From assembly GCA_036172665.1 (NCBI GenBank), contig CM069880.1:3288501-3352500 (forward strand): a stretch of DNA of 64,000 nt, written 5' to 3'. Position numbers and translations under genes: made by a program. Origin of the DNA: Prosopocoilus inquinatus. Taxonomy: Eukaryota; Arthropoda; Insecta; Coleoptera; Lucanidae. Below the pieces are notes generated by a model that saw only the letters and a program-made list of their open reading frames with translations, searched no databases and had not been told where the DNA came from. Each line of letters starts with the position of its first letter. Position 1 is the stretch's first letter. Below are positions 38,301-53,343 of this stretch, in pieces.

Positions 38301-41300
38301 AAATAGTTTTAAACGAAACAACACGTATTAGCGTTGTTCCTGTGCTGTATCTAATCGATCCTTACTTATCTATCATGTTATTTGTCGTTTCGATGGACTC
38401 CAGTAACTCTGATGTGAGATACGACGTTTTCGGACGCAGCAGAAGCTGGAATTAGTTTTTAACGAAACAACACGCATTAGCGATGTTCCTGTGATGTATC
38501 TAATCGATACTTACTCATCTATCATGTTATTTTACGTTTGGATGGACTCCAGTAAGTCTGATGTGAGATACGAAGTTCTCGGACGCAGCTGAAGCTGGAA
38601 ATAGTTTTAAACGAAACAACACGTATTAGCGTTGTTCCTGTGATGTATCTAATCGATCCTTACTTAGCTACTATGTTATTTGACGTTTCGATGGACTCCA
38701 GTAACTCTAATGTGAGATACGAAATTTTCGGACGCAGCAGCAGCTGGAAATAGTTTTAAACGAAACAACACATATTAGCGTTGTTCCTGTGATGTATCTA
38801 AACGATCCTTATTTATCTAACATGTTATTTGACGTTTGGATGGACTCCAGTAAGTCTGATGTGAGATACAAAGTTTTTGGACGCAGCAGGAGCTGGAAAT
38901 AGTTTTAAACGAAACAACACGTATTAGCGTTGTTCCTGTGCTGTATCTAATCGATCCTTACTTATCTATCATGTTATTTGTCGTTTCGATGGACTCCAGT
39001 AACTCTGATGTGAGATACGACGTTTTCGGACGCAGCAGAAGCTGGAATTAGTTTTTAACGAAACAACACGCATTAGCGATGTTCCTGTGATGTATCTAAT
39101 CGATACTTACTCATCTATCATGTTATTTTACGTTTGGATGGACTCCAGTAAGTCTGATGTGAGATACAAAGTTTTTGGACGCAGCAGCAGCTGGAAATAG
39201 TTTTAAACGAAACAACACGTATTAGCGTTGTTCCTGTGCTGTATCTAATCGATCCTTACTTATCTATCATGTTATTTGTCGTTTCGATGGACTCCAGTAA
39301 CTCTGATGTGAGATAAAAAGTTCTCGGACGCAGCAGAAGCTGGAAATAGTTTTGAACGAAACAACACGTATTAGCGTTGTTCCTGTGATGTATCTAAACG
39401 ATCCTTATTTATCTATCATGTTATTTGACGTTTGGATGGACTCCAGTAAGTCTGATGTGAGATACAAAGTTTTTGGACGCAGCAGGAGCTGGAAATAGTT
39501 TTAAACGAAACAACACGTATTAGCGTTGTTCCTGTGCTGTATCTAATCGATCCTTACTTATCTATCATGTTATTTGTCGTTTCGATGGACTCCAGTAACT
39601 CTGATGTGAGATACGACGTTTTCGGACGCAGCAGAAGCTGGAATTAGTTTTTAACGAAACAACACGCATTAGCGATGTTCCTGTGATGTATCTAATAGAT
39701 ACTTACTCATCTATCATGTTATTTTACGTTTGGATGGACTCCAGTAAGTCTGATGTGAGATACAAAGTTTTTGGACGCAGCAGCAGCTGGAAATAGTTTT
39801 AAACGAAACAACACGTATTAGCGTTGTTCCTGTGCTGTATCTAATCGATCCTTACTTATCTATCATGTTATTTGTCGTTTCGATGGACTCCAGTAACTCT
39901 GATGTGAGATACGACGTTTTCGGACGCAGCAGAAGCTGGAAATAGTTTTGAACGAAACAACACGTATTAGCGTTGTTCCTGTGATGTATCTAATCGATCC
40001 TTACTCATCTATCATGTTATTTGGCGTTTCGATGGACTCCAGTAACTTTGATGTGAGATACGACGTTTTCGGACGCAGCAGAAGCTGGAAATAGTTTTAA
40101 ACGAAACAACACGCATTAGCGATGTTCCTGTGATGTATCTAATCGATCCTTACTCATCTATCATGTTATTTTACGTTTGGATGGACTCCAGTAACTCTGA
40201 TGTGAGATACGACGTTTTCGGACGCAGCAGAAGCTGGAAATAGTTTTAAACGAAACAACACGCATTAGCGATGTTCCTGTGATGTATCTAATCGATCCTT
40301 ACTCATCTATCATGTTATTTTACGTTTGGATGGACTCCAGTAACTCTGATGTGAGATACAAAGTTTTTGGACGCAGCAGAAGCTGGAAATAGTTTTGAAG
40401 GAAACAACACGCATTAGCGTTGTTCCTGTGATGTATCTAATCGATCCTTACTCATCTATCATGTTATTTGGCGTTTCGATGGACTCCAGTAACTTTGATG
40501 TGAGATACGAAGTTCTCGGACGCAGCTGAAGCTGGAAATAGTTTTAAACGAAACAACACGTATTAGCGTTGTTCCTGTGATGTATCTAATCGATCCTTAC
40601 TTAGCTACTATGTTATTTGACGTTTCGATGGACTCCAGTAACTCTAATGTGAGATACGAAATTTTCGGACGCAGCAGCAGCTGGAAATAGTTTTAAACGA
40701 AACAACACATATTAGCGTTGTTCCTGTGATGTATCTAATCGATCCTTACTCATCTCTCATGTTATTTGATGTTTGGACGGACTCCAGTAACTCTGATGTG
40801 AGATACAAAGTTCTCGGACGCAGCAGAAGCTGGAAATAGTTTTGAACGAAACAACACGTATTAGCGTTGTTCCTGTGATGTATCTAAACGATCCTTATTT
40901 ATCTAACATGTTATTTGACGTTTCGATGGACTCCAGTAACTCTGATGTGAGATACGAAGTTCTCGGACGCAGCAGAAGCTGGAAATAGTTTTAAACGAAA
41001 CAACACGTATTAGCGTTGTTCCTGTGATGTATCTAATCGATCCTTACTTAGCTACTATGTTATTTGACGTTTCGATGGACTCCAGTAACTCTAATGTGAG
41101 ATACGAAATTTTCGGACGCAGCAGCAGCTGGAAATAGTTTTAAACGAAACAACACATATTAGCGTTGTTCCTGTGATGTATCTAATCGATCCTTACTCAT
41201 CTCTCATGTTATTTGATGTTTGGACGGACTCCAGTAACTCTGATGTGAGATACAAAGTTCTCGGACGCAGCAGAAGCTGGAAATAGTTTTGAACGAAACA

Positions 41301-42913
41301 ACACGTATTAGCGTTGTTCCTGTGATGTATCTAAACGATCCTTATTTATCTAACATGTTATTTGACGTTTCGATGGACTCCAGTAACTCTGATGTGAGAT
41401 ACGAAGTTCTCGGACGCAGCAGAAGCTGGAAATAGTTTTAAACGAAACAACACGCATTAGCGTTGTTCCTGTGATGTATCTAATCGATCCTTACTCATCT
41501 ATCATGTTATTTGGCGTTTCGATGGACTCCAGTAACTTTGATGTGAGATACGACGTTTTCGGACGCAGCAGAAGCTGGAAATAGTTTTAAACGAAACAAC
41601 ACGCATTAGCGATGTTCCTGTGATGTATCTAATCGATCCTTACTCATCTATCATGTTATTTTACGTTTGGATGGACTCCAGTAACTCTGATGTGAGATAC
41701 GACGTTTTCGGACGCAGCAGAAGCTGGAAATAGTTTTAAACGAAACAACACGCATTAGCGATGTTCCTGTGATGTATCTAATCGATCCTTACTCATCTAT
41801 CATGTTATTTTACGTTTGGATGGACTCCAGTAACTCTGATGTGAGATACAAAGTTTTTGGACGCAGCAGAAGCTGGAAATAGTTTTGAAGGAAACAACAC
41901 GCATTAGCGTTGTTCCTGTGATGTATCTAAACGATCCTTATTTATCTAACATGTTATTTGACGTTTCGATGGACTCCAGTAACTTTGATGTGAGATACGA
42001 CGTTTTCGGACGCAGCAGAAGCTGGAAATAGTTTTGAAGGAAACAACACGCATTAGCGATGTTCCTGTGATGTATCTAATCGATCCTTACTCATCTATCA
42101 TGTTATTTGGCGTTTCGATGGACTCCAGTAACTTTGATGTGAGATACGAAGTTCTCGGACGCAGCTGAAGCTGGAAATAGTTTTAAACGAAACAACACGT
42201 ATTAGCGTTGTTCCTGTGATGTATCTAATCGATCCTTACTTAGCTACTATGTTATTTGACGTTTCGATGGACTCCAGTAACTCTAATGTGAGATACGAAA
42301 TTTTCGGACGCAGCAGCAGCTGGAAATAGTTTTAAACGAAACAACACATATTAGCGTTGTTCCTGTGCTGTATCTAATCGATCCTTACTTATCTATCATG
42401 TTATTTGTCGTTTCGATGGACTCCAGTAACTCTGATGTGAGACACGACGTTTTCGGACGCAGCAGAAGCTGGAATTAGTTTTAAACGAAACAACACGTAT
42501 TAGCGTTGTTCCTGTGATGTATCTAATCGATCCTTACTCATCTATCATGTTATTTGGCGTTTCGATGGACTCCAGTAACTCTGATGTGAGATACAAAGTT
42601 CTCGGACGCAGCAGAAGCTGGAAATAGTTTTGAACCAAACAACACGTATTAGCGTTGTTCCTGTGATGTATCTAAACGATCCTTATTTATCTAACATGTT
42701 ATTTGACGTTTGGATGGACTCCAGTAAGTCTGATGTGAGATACAAAGTTTTTGGACGCAGCAGGAGCTGGAAATAGTTTTAAACGAAACAACACGTATTA
42801 GCGTTGTTCCTGTGCTGTATCTAATCGATCCTTACTTATCTATCATGTTATTTGACGTTTCGATGGACTCCAGTAACTCTGATGTGAGATACGACGTTTT
42901 CGGACGCAGCAGA

Positions 42914-45900
42914 AGCTGGAAATAGTTTTAAACGAAACAACACGTATTAGCGTTGTTCCTGTGATGTATCTAATCGATCCTTTCTCATCTATTATGTTAT
43001 TTGACGTTTGGATGGACACCAGTAACTCTGATGTGAGATGCGAAGTTCTCGGACGCAGCAGAAGCTGGAAATAGTTTTAAACGAAACAACACGCATTAGC
43101 GTTGTTCCTGTGATGTATCTAATCGATCCTTACTCATCTATCATGTTATTTGGCGTTTCGATGGACTCCAGTAACTTTGATGTGAGATACGACGTTTTCG
43201 GACGCAGCAGAAGCTGGAAATAGTTTTAAACGAAACAACACGCATTAGCGATGTTCCTGTGATGTATCTAATCGATCCTTACTCATCTATCATGTTATTT
43301 TAAGTTTGGATGGACTCCAGTAACTCTGATGTGAGATACGACGTTTTCGGACGCAGCAGAAGCTGGAAATAGTTTTGAAGGAAACAACACGCATTAGCGA
43401 TGTTCCTGTGATGTATCTAATCGATCCTTACTCATCTATCATGTTATTTTACGTTTGGATGGACTCCAGTAACTCTGATGTGAGATACAAAGTTTTTGGA
43501 CGCAGCAGAAGCTGGAAATAGTTTTGAACGAAACAACACGTATTAGCGTTGTTCCTGTGATGTATCTAATCGATCCTTACTTAGCTACTATGTTATTTGA
43601 CGTTTCGATGGACTCCAGTAACTCTAATGTGAGATACGAAATTTTCGGACGCAGCAGCAGCTGGAAATAGTTTTAAACGAAACAACACATATTAGCGTTG
43701 TTCCTGTGATGTATCTAATCGATCCTTACTCATCTATCATGTTATTTGGCGTTTCGATGGACTCCAGCAACTTTGATGTGAGATACGAAGTTCTCGGACG
43801 CAGCTGAAGCTGGAAATAGTTTTAAACGAAACAACACGTATTAGCGTTGTTCCTGTGATGTATCTAATCGATCCTTACTTAGCTACTATGTTATTTGACG
43901 TTTCGATGGACTCCAGTAACTCTAATGTGAGATACGAAATTTTCGGACGCAGCAGCAGCTGGAAATAGTTTTAAACGAAACAACACATATTAGCGTTGTT
44001 CCTGTGATGTATCTAATCGATCCTTACTCATCTCTCATGTTATTTGACGTTTGGACGGACTCCAGTAACTCTGATGTGAGATACAAAGTTTTTGGACGCA
44101 GCAGGAGCTGGAAATAGTTTTAAACGAAACAACACGTATTAGCGTTGTTCCTGTGCTGTATCTAATCGATCCTTACTTATCTATCATGTTATTTGTCGTT
44201 TCGATGGACTCCAGTAACTCTGATGTGAGATACGACGTTTTCGGACGCAGCAGAAGCTGGAATTAGTTTTTAACGAAACAACACGCATTAGCGATGTTCC
44301 TGTGATGTATCTAATCGATACTTACTCATCTATCATGTTATTTTACGTTTGGATGGACTCCAGTAAGTCTGATGTGAGATACGAAGTTCTCGGACGCAGC
44401 TGAAGCTGGAAATATTTTTAAACGAAACAACACGTATTAGCGTTGTTCCTGTGATGTATCTAATCGATCCTTACTTAGCTACTATGTTATTTGACGTTTC
44501 GATGGACTCCAGTAACTCTAATGTGAGATACGAAATTTTCGGACGCAGCAGCAGCTGGAAATAGTTTTAAACGAAACAACACATATTAGCGTTGTTCCTG
44601 TGATGTATCTAAACGATCCTTATTTATCTAACATGTTATTTGACGTTTGGATGGACTCCAGTAAGTCTGATGTGAGATACAAAGTTTTTGGACGCAGCAG
44701 GAGCTGGAAATAGTTTTAAACGAAACAACACGTATTAGCGTTGTTCCTGTGCTGTATCTAATCGATCCTTACTTATCTATCATGTTATTTGTCGTTTCGA
44801 TGGACTCCAGTAACTCTGATGTGAGATACGACGTTTTCGGACGCAGCAGAAGCTGGAATTAGTTTTTAACGAAACAACACGCATTAGCGATGTTCCTGTG
44901 ATGTATCTAATCGATACTTACTCATCTATCATGTTATTTTACGTTTGGATGGACTCCAGTAAGTCTGATGTGAGATACAAAGTTTTTGGACGCAGCAGCA
45001 GCTGGAAATAGTTTTAAACGAAACAACACGTATTAGCGTTGTTCCTGTGCTGTATCTAATCGATCCTTACTTATCTATCATGTTATTTGTCGTTTCGATG
45101 GACTCCAGTAACTCTGATGTGAGATACGACGTTTTCGGACTCAGCAGAAGCTGGAATTAGTTTTAAACGAAACAACACGTATTAGCGTTGTTCCTGTGAT
45201 GTATCTAATCGATCCTTACTCATCTATCATGTTATTTGGCGTTTCGATGGACTCCAGTAAGTCTGATGTGAGATACAAAGTTTTTGGACGCAGCAGGAGC
45301 TGGAAATAGTTTTAAACGAAACAACACGTATTAGCGTTGTTCCTGTGCTGTATCTAATCGATCCTTACTTATCTATCATGTTATTTGTCGTTTCGATGGA
45401 CTCCAGTAACTCTGCTGTGAGATACGACGTTTTCGGACGCAGCAGAAGCTGGAATTAGTTTTTAACGAAACAACACGCATTAGCGATGTTCCTGTGATGT
45501 ATCTAATAGATACTTACTCATCTATCATGTTATTTTACGTTTGGATGGACTCCAGTAAGTCTGATGTGAGATACAAAGTTTTTGGACGCAGCAGCAGCTG
45601 GAAATAGTTTTAAACGAAACAACACGTATTAGCGTTGTTCCTGTGCTGTATCTAATCGATCCTTACTTATCTATCATGTTATTTGTCGTTTCGATGGACT
45701 CCAGTAACTCTGATGTGAGATACGACGTTTTCGGACGCAGCAGAAGCTGGAAATAGTTTTGAACGAAACAACACGTATTAGCGTTGTTCCTGTGATGTAT
45801 CTAATCGATCCTTACTCATCTATCATGTTATTTGGCGTTTCGATGGACTCCAGTAACTTTGATGTGAGATACGACGTTTTCGGACGCAGCAGAAGCTGGA

Positions 45901-48724
45901 AATAGTTTTAAACGAAACAACACGCATTAGCGATGTTCCTGTGATGTATCTAATCGATCCTTACTCATCTATCATGTTATTTTACGTTTGGATGGACTCC
46001 AGTAACTCTGATGTGAGATACGACGTTTTCGGACGCAGCAGAAGCTGGAAATAGTTTTAAACGAAACAACACGCATTAGCGATGTTCCTGTGATGTATCT
46101 AATCGATCCTTACTCATCTATCATGTTATTTTACGTTTGGATGGACTCCAGTAACTCTGATGTGAGATACAAAGTTTTTGGACGCAGCAGAAGCTGGAAA
46201 TAGTTTTGAAGGAAACAACACGCATTAGCGTTGTTCCTGTGATGTATCTAATCGATCCTTACTCATCTATCATGTTATTTGGCGTTTCGATGGACTCCAG
46301 TAACTTTGATGTGAGATACGAAGTTCTCGGACGCAGCTGAAGCTGGAAATAGTTTTAAACGAAACAACACGTATTAGCGTTGTTCCTGTGATGTATCTAA
46401 TCGATCCTTACTTAGCTACTATGTTATTTGACGTTTCGATGGACTCCAGTAACTCTAATGTGAGATACGAAATTTTCGGACGCAGCAGCAGCTGGAAATA
46501 GTTTTAAACGAAACAACACATATTAGCGTTGTTCCTGTGATGTATCTAATCGATCCTTACTCATCTCTCATGTTATTTGATGTTTGGACGGACTCCAGTA
46601 ACTCTGATGTGAGATACAAAGTTCTCGGACGCAGCAGAAGCTGGAAATAGTTTTGAACGAAACAACACGTATTAGCGTTGTTCCTGTGATGTATCTAAAC
46701 GATCCTTATTTATCTAACATGTTATTTGACGTTTCGATGGACTCCAGTAACTCTGATGTGAGATACGAAGTTCTCGGACGCAGCAGAAGCTGGAAATAGT
46801 TTTAAACGAAACAACACGTATTAGCGTTGTTCCTGTGATGTATCTAATCGATCCTTACTTAGCTACTATGTTATTTGACGTTTCGATGGACTCCAGTAAC
46901 TCTAATGTGAGATACGAAATTTTCGGACGCAGCAGCAGCTGGAAATAGTTTTAAACGAAACAACACATATTAGCGTTGTTCCTGTGATGTATCTAATCGA
47001 TCCTTACTCATCTCTCATGTTATTTGATGTTTGGACGGACTCCAGTAACTCTGATGTGAGATACAAAGTTCTCGGACGCAGCAGAAGCTGGAAATAGTTT
47101 TGAACGAAACAACACGTATTAGCGTTGTTCCTGTGATGTATCTAAACGATCCTTATTTATCTAACATGTTATTTGACGTTTCGATGGACTCCAGTAACTC
47201 TGATGTGAGATACGAAGTTCTCGGACGCAGCAGAAGCTGGAAATAGTTTTAAACGAAACAACACGCATTAGCGTTGTTCCTGTGATGTATCTAATCGATC
47301 CTTACTCATCTATCATGTTATTTGGCGTTTCGATGGACTCCAGTAACTTTGATGTGAGATACGACGTTTTCGGACGCAGCAGAAGCTGGAAATAGTTTTA
47401 AACGAAACAACACGCATTAGCGATGTTCCTGTGATGTATCTAATCGATCCTTACTCATCTATCATGTTATTTTACGTTTGGATGGACTCCAGTAACTCTG
47501 ATGTGAGATACGACGTTTTCGGACGCAGCAGAAGCTGGAAATAGTTTTAAACGAAACAACACGCATTAGCGATGTTCCTGTGATGTATCTAATCGATCCT
47601 TACTCATCTATCATGTTATTTTACGTTTGGATGGACTCCAGTAACTCTGATGTGAGATACAAAGTTTTTGGACGCAGCAGAAGCTGGAAATAGTTTTGAA
47701 GGAAACAACACGCATTAGCGTTGTTCCTGTGATGTATCTAAACGATCCTTATTTATCTAACATGTTATTTGACGTTTCGATGGACTCCAGTAACTTTGAT
47801 GTGAGATACGACGTTTTCGGACGCAGCAGAAGCTGGAAATAGTTTTGAAGGAAACAACACGCATTAGCGATGTTCCTGTGATGTATCTAATCGATCCTTA
47901 CTCATCTATCATGTTATTTGGCGTTTCGATGGACTCCAGTAACTTTGATGTGAGATACGAAGTTCTCGGACGCAGCTGAAGCTGGAAATAGTTTTAAACG
48001 AAACAACACGTATTAGCGTTGTTCCTGTGATGTATCTAATCGATCCTTACTTAGCTACTATGTTATTTGACGTTTCGATGGACTCCAGTAACTCTAATGT
48101 GAGATACGAAATTTTCGGACGCAGCAGCAGCTGGAAATAGTTTTAAACGAAACAACACATATTAGCGTTGTTCCTGTGCTGTATCTAATCGATCCTTACT
48201 TATCTATCATGTTATTTGTCGTTTCGATGGACTCCAGTAACTCTGATGTGAGACACGACGTTTTCGGACGCAGCAGAAGCTGGAATTAGTTTTAAACGAA
48301 ACAACACGTATTAGCGTTGTTCCTGTGATGTATCTAATCGATCCTTACTCATCTATCATGTTATTTGGCGTTTCGATGGACTCCAGTAACTCTGATGTGA
48401 GATACAAAGTTCTCGGACGCAGCAGAAGCTGGAAATAGTTTTGAACCAAACAACACGTATTAGCGTTGTTCCTGTGATGTATCTAAACGATCCTTATTTA
48501 TCTAACATGTTATTTGACGTTTGGATGGACTCCAGTAAGTCTGATGTGAGATACAAAGTTTTTGGACGCAGCAGGAGCTGGAAATAGTTTTAAACGAAAC
48601 AACACGTATTAGCGTTGTTCCTGTGCTGTATCTAATCGATCCTTACTTATCTATCATGTTATTTGACGTTTCGATGGACTCCAGTAACTCTGATGTGAGA
48701 TACGACGTTTTCGGACGCAGCAGA
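42914..48724 (+). repeat. 31-mer family, copy delta (39 monomers)
   Basis: 5811 bp. The order is G* A Bk B2 C D1 C K/E F2 H' C E F2 H F2 X/E F2 H F2, then canonical positions 12-31. Compared with the 31-monomer form it has eight extra monomers between about 44106 and 45297. Those are F2 H' C E F2 H F2, also seen in copies beta, gamma and the last partial copy, plus an X/E hybrid. Private changes are CCAGCAAC near 43767, AATATTTTTAAAC near 44412, GGACTCAGC near 45137 and CTCTGCTGTG near 45411. GGACTCAGC is shared only with 60186. Confidence 0.9.
45149..45297 (+). repeat. X/E hybrid monomer (copy delta)
   Basis: Starts as X (GGAATTAG, TTGGCGTTTCG) and ends as E (AAGTCTG, CAAAGTTTTTGG, CAGGA). 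It lies directly right of the seven-monomer cassette in delta, where an E would be expected before F2. In eta the same position (60198-60346) is instead an X-like monomer with a GATAAAAAGTTCTCGGAGG end. Confidence 0.8.
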
Positions 48725-51700
48725 AGCTGGAAATAGTTTTAAACGAAACAACACGTATTAGCGTTGTTCCTGTGATGTATCTAATCGATCCTTTCTCATC
48801 TATTATGTTATTTGACGTTTGGATGGACACCAGTAACTCTGATGTGAGATGCGAAGTTCTCGGACGCAGCAGAAGCTGGAAATAGTTTTAAACGAAACAA
48901 CACGCATTAGCGTTGTTCCTGTGATGTATCTAATCGATCCTTACTCATCTATCATGTTATTTGGCGTTTCGATGGACTCCAGTAACTTTGATGTGAGATA
49001 CGACGTTTTCGGACGCAGCAGAAGCTGGAAATAGTTTTAAACGAAACAACACGCATTAGCGATGTTCCTGTGATGTATCTAATCGATCCTTACTCATCTA
49101 TCATGTTATTTTAAGTTTGGATGGACTCCAGTAACTCTGATGTGAGATACGACGTTTTCGGACGCAGCAGAAGCTGGAAATAGTTTTGAAGGAAACAACA
49201 CGCATTAGCGATGTTCCTGTGATGTATCTAATCGATCCTTACTCATCTATCATGTTATTTTACGTTTGGATGGACTCCAGTAACTCTGATGTGAGATACA
49301 AAGTTTTTGGACGCAGCAGAAGCTGGAAATAGTTTTGAACGAAACAACACGTATTAGCGTTGTTCCTGTGATGTATCTAATCGATCCTTACTTAGCTACT
49401 ATGTTATTTGACGTTTCGATGGACTCCAGTAACTCTAATGTGAGATACGAAATTTTCGGACGCAGCAGCAGCTGGAAATAGTTTTAAACGAAACAACACA
49501 TATTAGCGTTGTTCCTGTGATGTATCTAATCGATCCTTACTCATCTATCATGTTATTTGGCGTTTCGATGGACTCCAGTAACTTTGATGTGAGATACGAA
49601 GTTCTCGGACGCAGCTGAAGCTGGAAATAGTTTTAAACGAAACAACACGTATTAGCGTTGTTCCTGTGATGTATCTAATCGATCCTTACTCATCTCTCAT
49701 GTTATTTGACGTTTGGACGGACTCCAGTAACTCTGATGTGAGATAAAAAGTTCTCGGACGCAGCAGAAGCTGGAAATAGTTTTGAACGAAACAACACGTA
49801 TTAGCGTTGTTCCTGTGATGTATCTAAACGATCCTTATTTATCTATCATGTTATTTGACGTTTGGATGGACTCCAGTAAGTCTGATGTGAGATACAAAGT
49901 TTTTGGACGCAGCAGGAGCTGGAAATAGTTTTAAACGAAACAACACGTATTAGCGTTGTTCCTGTGCTGTATCTAATCGATCCTTACTTATCTATCATGT
50001 TATTTGTCGTTTCGATGGACTCCAGTAACTCTGATGTGAGATACGACGTTTTCGGACGCAGCAGAAGCTGGAATTAGTTTTTAACGAAACAACACGCATT
50101 AGCGATGTTCCTGTGATGTATCTAATAGATACTTACTCATCTATCATGTTATTTTACGTTTGGATGGACTCCAGTAAGTCTGATGTGAGATACAAAGTTT
50201 TTGGACGCAGCAGCAGCTGGAAATAGTTTTAAACGAAACAACACATATTAGCGTTGTTCCTGTGCTGTATCTAATCGATCCTTACTTATCTATCATGTTA
50301 TTTGTCGTTTCGATGGACTCCAGTAACTCTGATGTGAGATACGACGTTTTCGGACGCAGCAGAAGCTGGAAATAGTTTTGAACGAAACAACACGTATTAG
50401 CGTTGTTCCTGTGATGTATCTAATCGATCCTTACTCATCTATCATGTTATTTGGCGTTTCGATGGACTCCAGTAACTTTGATGTGAGATACGACGTTTTC
50501 GGACGCAGCAGAAGCTGGAAATAGTTTTAAACGAAACAACACGCATTAGCGATGTTCCTGTGATGTATCTAATCGATCCTTACTCATCTATCATGTTATT
50601 TTACGTTTGGATGGACTCCAGTAACTCTGATGTGAGATACGACGTTTTCGGACGCAGCAGAAGCTGGAAATAGTTTTAAACGAAACAACACGCATTAGCG
50701 ATGTTCCTGTGATGTATCTAATCGATCCTTACTCATCTATCATGTTATTTTACGTTTGGATGGACTCCAGTAACTCTGATGTGAGATACAAAGTTTTTGG
50801 ACGCAGCAGAAGCTGGAAATAGTTTTGAAGGAAACAACACGCATTAGCGTTGTTCCTGTGATGTATCTAATCGATCCTTACTCATCTATCATGTTATTTG
50901 GCGTTTCGATGGACTCCAGTAACTTTGATGTGAGATACGAAGTTCTCGGACGCAGCTGAAGCTGGAAATAGTTTTAAACGAAACAACACGTATTAGCGTT
51001 GTTCCTGTGATGTATCTAATCGATCCTTACTTAGCTACTATGTTATTTGACGTTTCGATGGACTCCAGTAACTCTAATGTGAGATACGAAATTTTCGGAC
51101 GCAGCAGCAGCTGGAAATAGTTTTAAACGAAACAACACATATTAGCGTTGTTCCTGTGATGTATCTAATCGATCCTTACTCATCTCTCATGTTATTTGAT
51201 GTTTGGACGGACTCCAGTAACTCTGATGTGAGATACAAAGTTCTCGGACGCAGCAGAAGCTGGAAATAGTTTTGAACGAAACAACACGTATTAGCGTTGT
51301 TCCTGTGATGTATCTAAACGATCCTTATTTATCTAACATGTTATTTGACGTTTCGATGGACTCCAGTAACTCTGATGTGAGATACGAAGTTCTCGGACGC
51401 AGCAGAAGCTGGAAATAGTTTTAAACGAAACAACACGTATTAGCGTTGTTCCTGTGATGTATCTAATCGATCCTTACTTAGCTACTATGTTATTTGACGT
51501 TTCGATGGACTCCAGTAACTCTAATGTGAGATACGAAATTTTCGGACGCAGCAGCAGCTGGAAATAGTTTTAAACGAAACAACACATATTAGCGTTGTTC
51601 CTGTGATGTATCTAATCGATCCTTACTCATCTCTCATGTTATTTGATGTTTGGACGGACTCCAGTAACTCTGATGTGAGATACAAAGTTCTCGGACGCAG

Positions 51701-53343
51701 CAGAAGCTGGAAATAGTTTTGAACGAAACAACACGTATTAGCGTTGTTCCTGTGATGTATCTAAACGATCCTTATTTATCTAACATGTTATTTGACGTTT
51801 CGATGGACTCCAGTAACTCTGATGTGAGATACGAAGTTCTCGGACGCAGCAGAAGCTGGAAATAGTTTTAAACGAAACAACACGCATTAGCGTTGTTCCT
51901 GTGATGTATCTAATCGATCCTTACTCATCTATCATGTTATTTGGCGTTTCGATGGACTCCAGTAACTTTGATGTGAGATACGACGTTTTCGGACGCAGCA
52001 GAAGCTGGAAATAGTTTTAAACGAAACAACACGCATTAGCGATGTTCCTGTGATGTATCTAATCGATCCTTACTCATCTATCATGTTATTTTACGTTTGG
52101 ATGGACTCCAGTAACTCTGATGTGAGATACGACGTTTTCGGACGCAGCAGAAGCTGGAAATAGTTTTAAACGAAACAACACGCATTAGCGATGTTCCTGT
52201 GATGTATCTAATCGATCCTTACTCATCTATCATGTTATTTTACGTTTGGATGGACTCCAGTAACTCTGATGTGAGATACAAAGTTTTTGGACGCAGCAGA
52301 AGCTGGAAATAGTTTTGAAGGAAACAACACGCATTAGCGTTGTTCCTGTGATGTATCTAAACGATCCTTATTTATCTAACATGTTATTTGACGTTTCGAT
52401 GGACTCCAGTAACTTTGATGTGAGATACGACGTTTTCGGACGCAGCAGAAGCTGGAAATAGTTTTGAAGGAAACAACACGCATTAGCGATGTTCCTGTGA
52501 TGTATCTAATCGATCCTTACTCATCTATCATGTTATTTGGCGTTTCGATGGACTCCAGTAACTTTGATGTGAGATACGAAGTTCTCGGACGCAGCTGAAG
52601 CTGGAAATAGTTTTAAACGAAACAACACGTATTAGCGTTGTTCCTGTGATGTATCTAATCGATCCTTACTTAGCTACTATGTTATTTGACGTTTCGATGG
52701 ACTCCAGTAACTCTAATGTGAGATACGAAATTTTCGGACGCAGCAGCAGCTGGAAATAGTTTTAAACGAAACAACACATATTAGCGTTGTTCCTGTGCTG
52801 TATCTAATCGATCCTTACTTATCTATCATGTTATTTGTCGTTTCGATGGACTCCAGTAACTCTGATGTGAGACACGACGTTTTCGGACGCAGCAGAAGCT
52901 GGAATTAGTTTTAAACGAAACAACACGTATTAGCGTTGTTCCTGTGATGTATCTAATCGATCCTTACTCATCTATCATGTTATTTGGCGTTTCGATGGAC
53001 TCCAGTAACTCTGATGTGAGATACAAAGTTCTCGGACGCAGCAGAAGCTGGAAATAGTTTTGAACCAAACAACACGTATTAGCGTTGTTCCTGTGATGTA
53101 TCTAAACGATCCTTATTTATCTAACATTTTATTTGACGTTTGGATGGACTCCAGTAAGTCTGATGTGAGATACAAAGTTTTTGGACGCAGCAGGAGCTGG
53201 AAATAGTTTTAAACGAAACAACACGTATTAGCGTTGTTCCTGTGCTGTATCTAATCGATCCTTACTTATCTATCATGTTATTTGACGTTTCGATGGACTC
53301 CAGTAACTCTGATGTGAGATACGACGTTTTCGGACGCAGCAGA
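48725..53343 (+). repeat. 31-monomer higher-order repeat, copy epsilon (4619 bp)
   Basis: This is the clearest complete canonical unit. The order is G* A Bk B2 C D1 K E F2 H F2 A2 B B2 A' C D2 E2 C D2 E2 A B B2 E3 A'' C F3 X E4 F. Positions 16-18 and 19-21 are a tandem [C D2 E2] duplication. Position 11 starts ACATATTAG (near 50246), where copies alpha to delta have ACGTATTAG. Position 30 reads AACATTTTATTT (near 53125), where other copies read AACATGTTATTT. Both variants are shared with copy zeta only. The unit is 31 x 149 = 4619 bp and the next one starts exactly there. Confidence 0.93.

Larger units (their letters stand above)
34124..42913 (+). repeat. 31-mer family, expanded copy gamma (59 monomers, 8790 bp)
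   Basis: A near-exact repeat of copy beta minus its first two monomers. The first monomer is a fusion of G (first half) and Bk (second half). Bases after that track copy beta at an 8790-bp offset, including the X/B hybrid at 37997, the F2/K hybrid at 39189 and the 1-bp deletion near 35293. In the stretches I compared by eye the two copies were the same except for single changes such as T to G at 34006 in beta (ACGGATTAG). I did not align every base. Confidence 0.9.

Noticed and set aside
25390..42970. Assembly duplication as the sole explanation of the 8790-bp repeat
   Set aside because: It cannot be excluded from sequence alone, but the two copies differ in their first monomers and at single bases, and the junction is a clean homologous hybrid. 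It is kept as a finding with a stated check.
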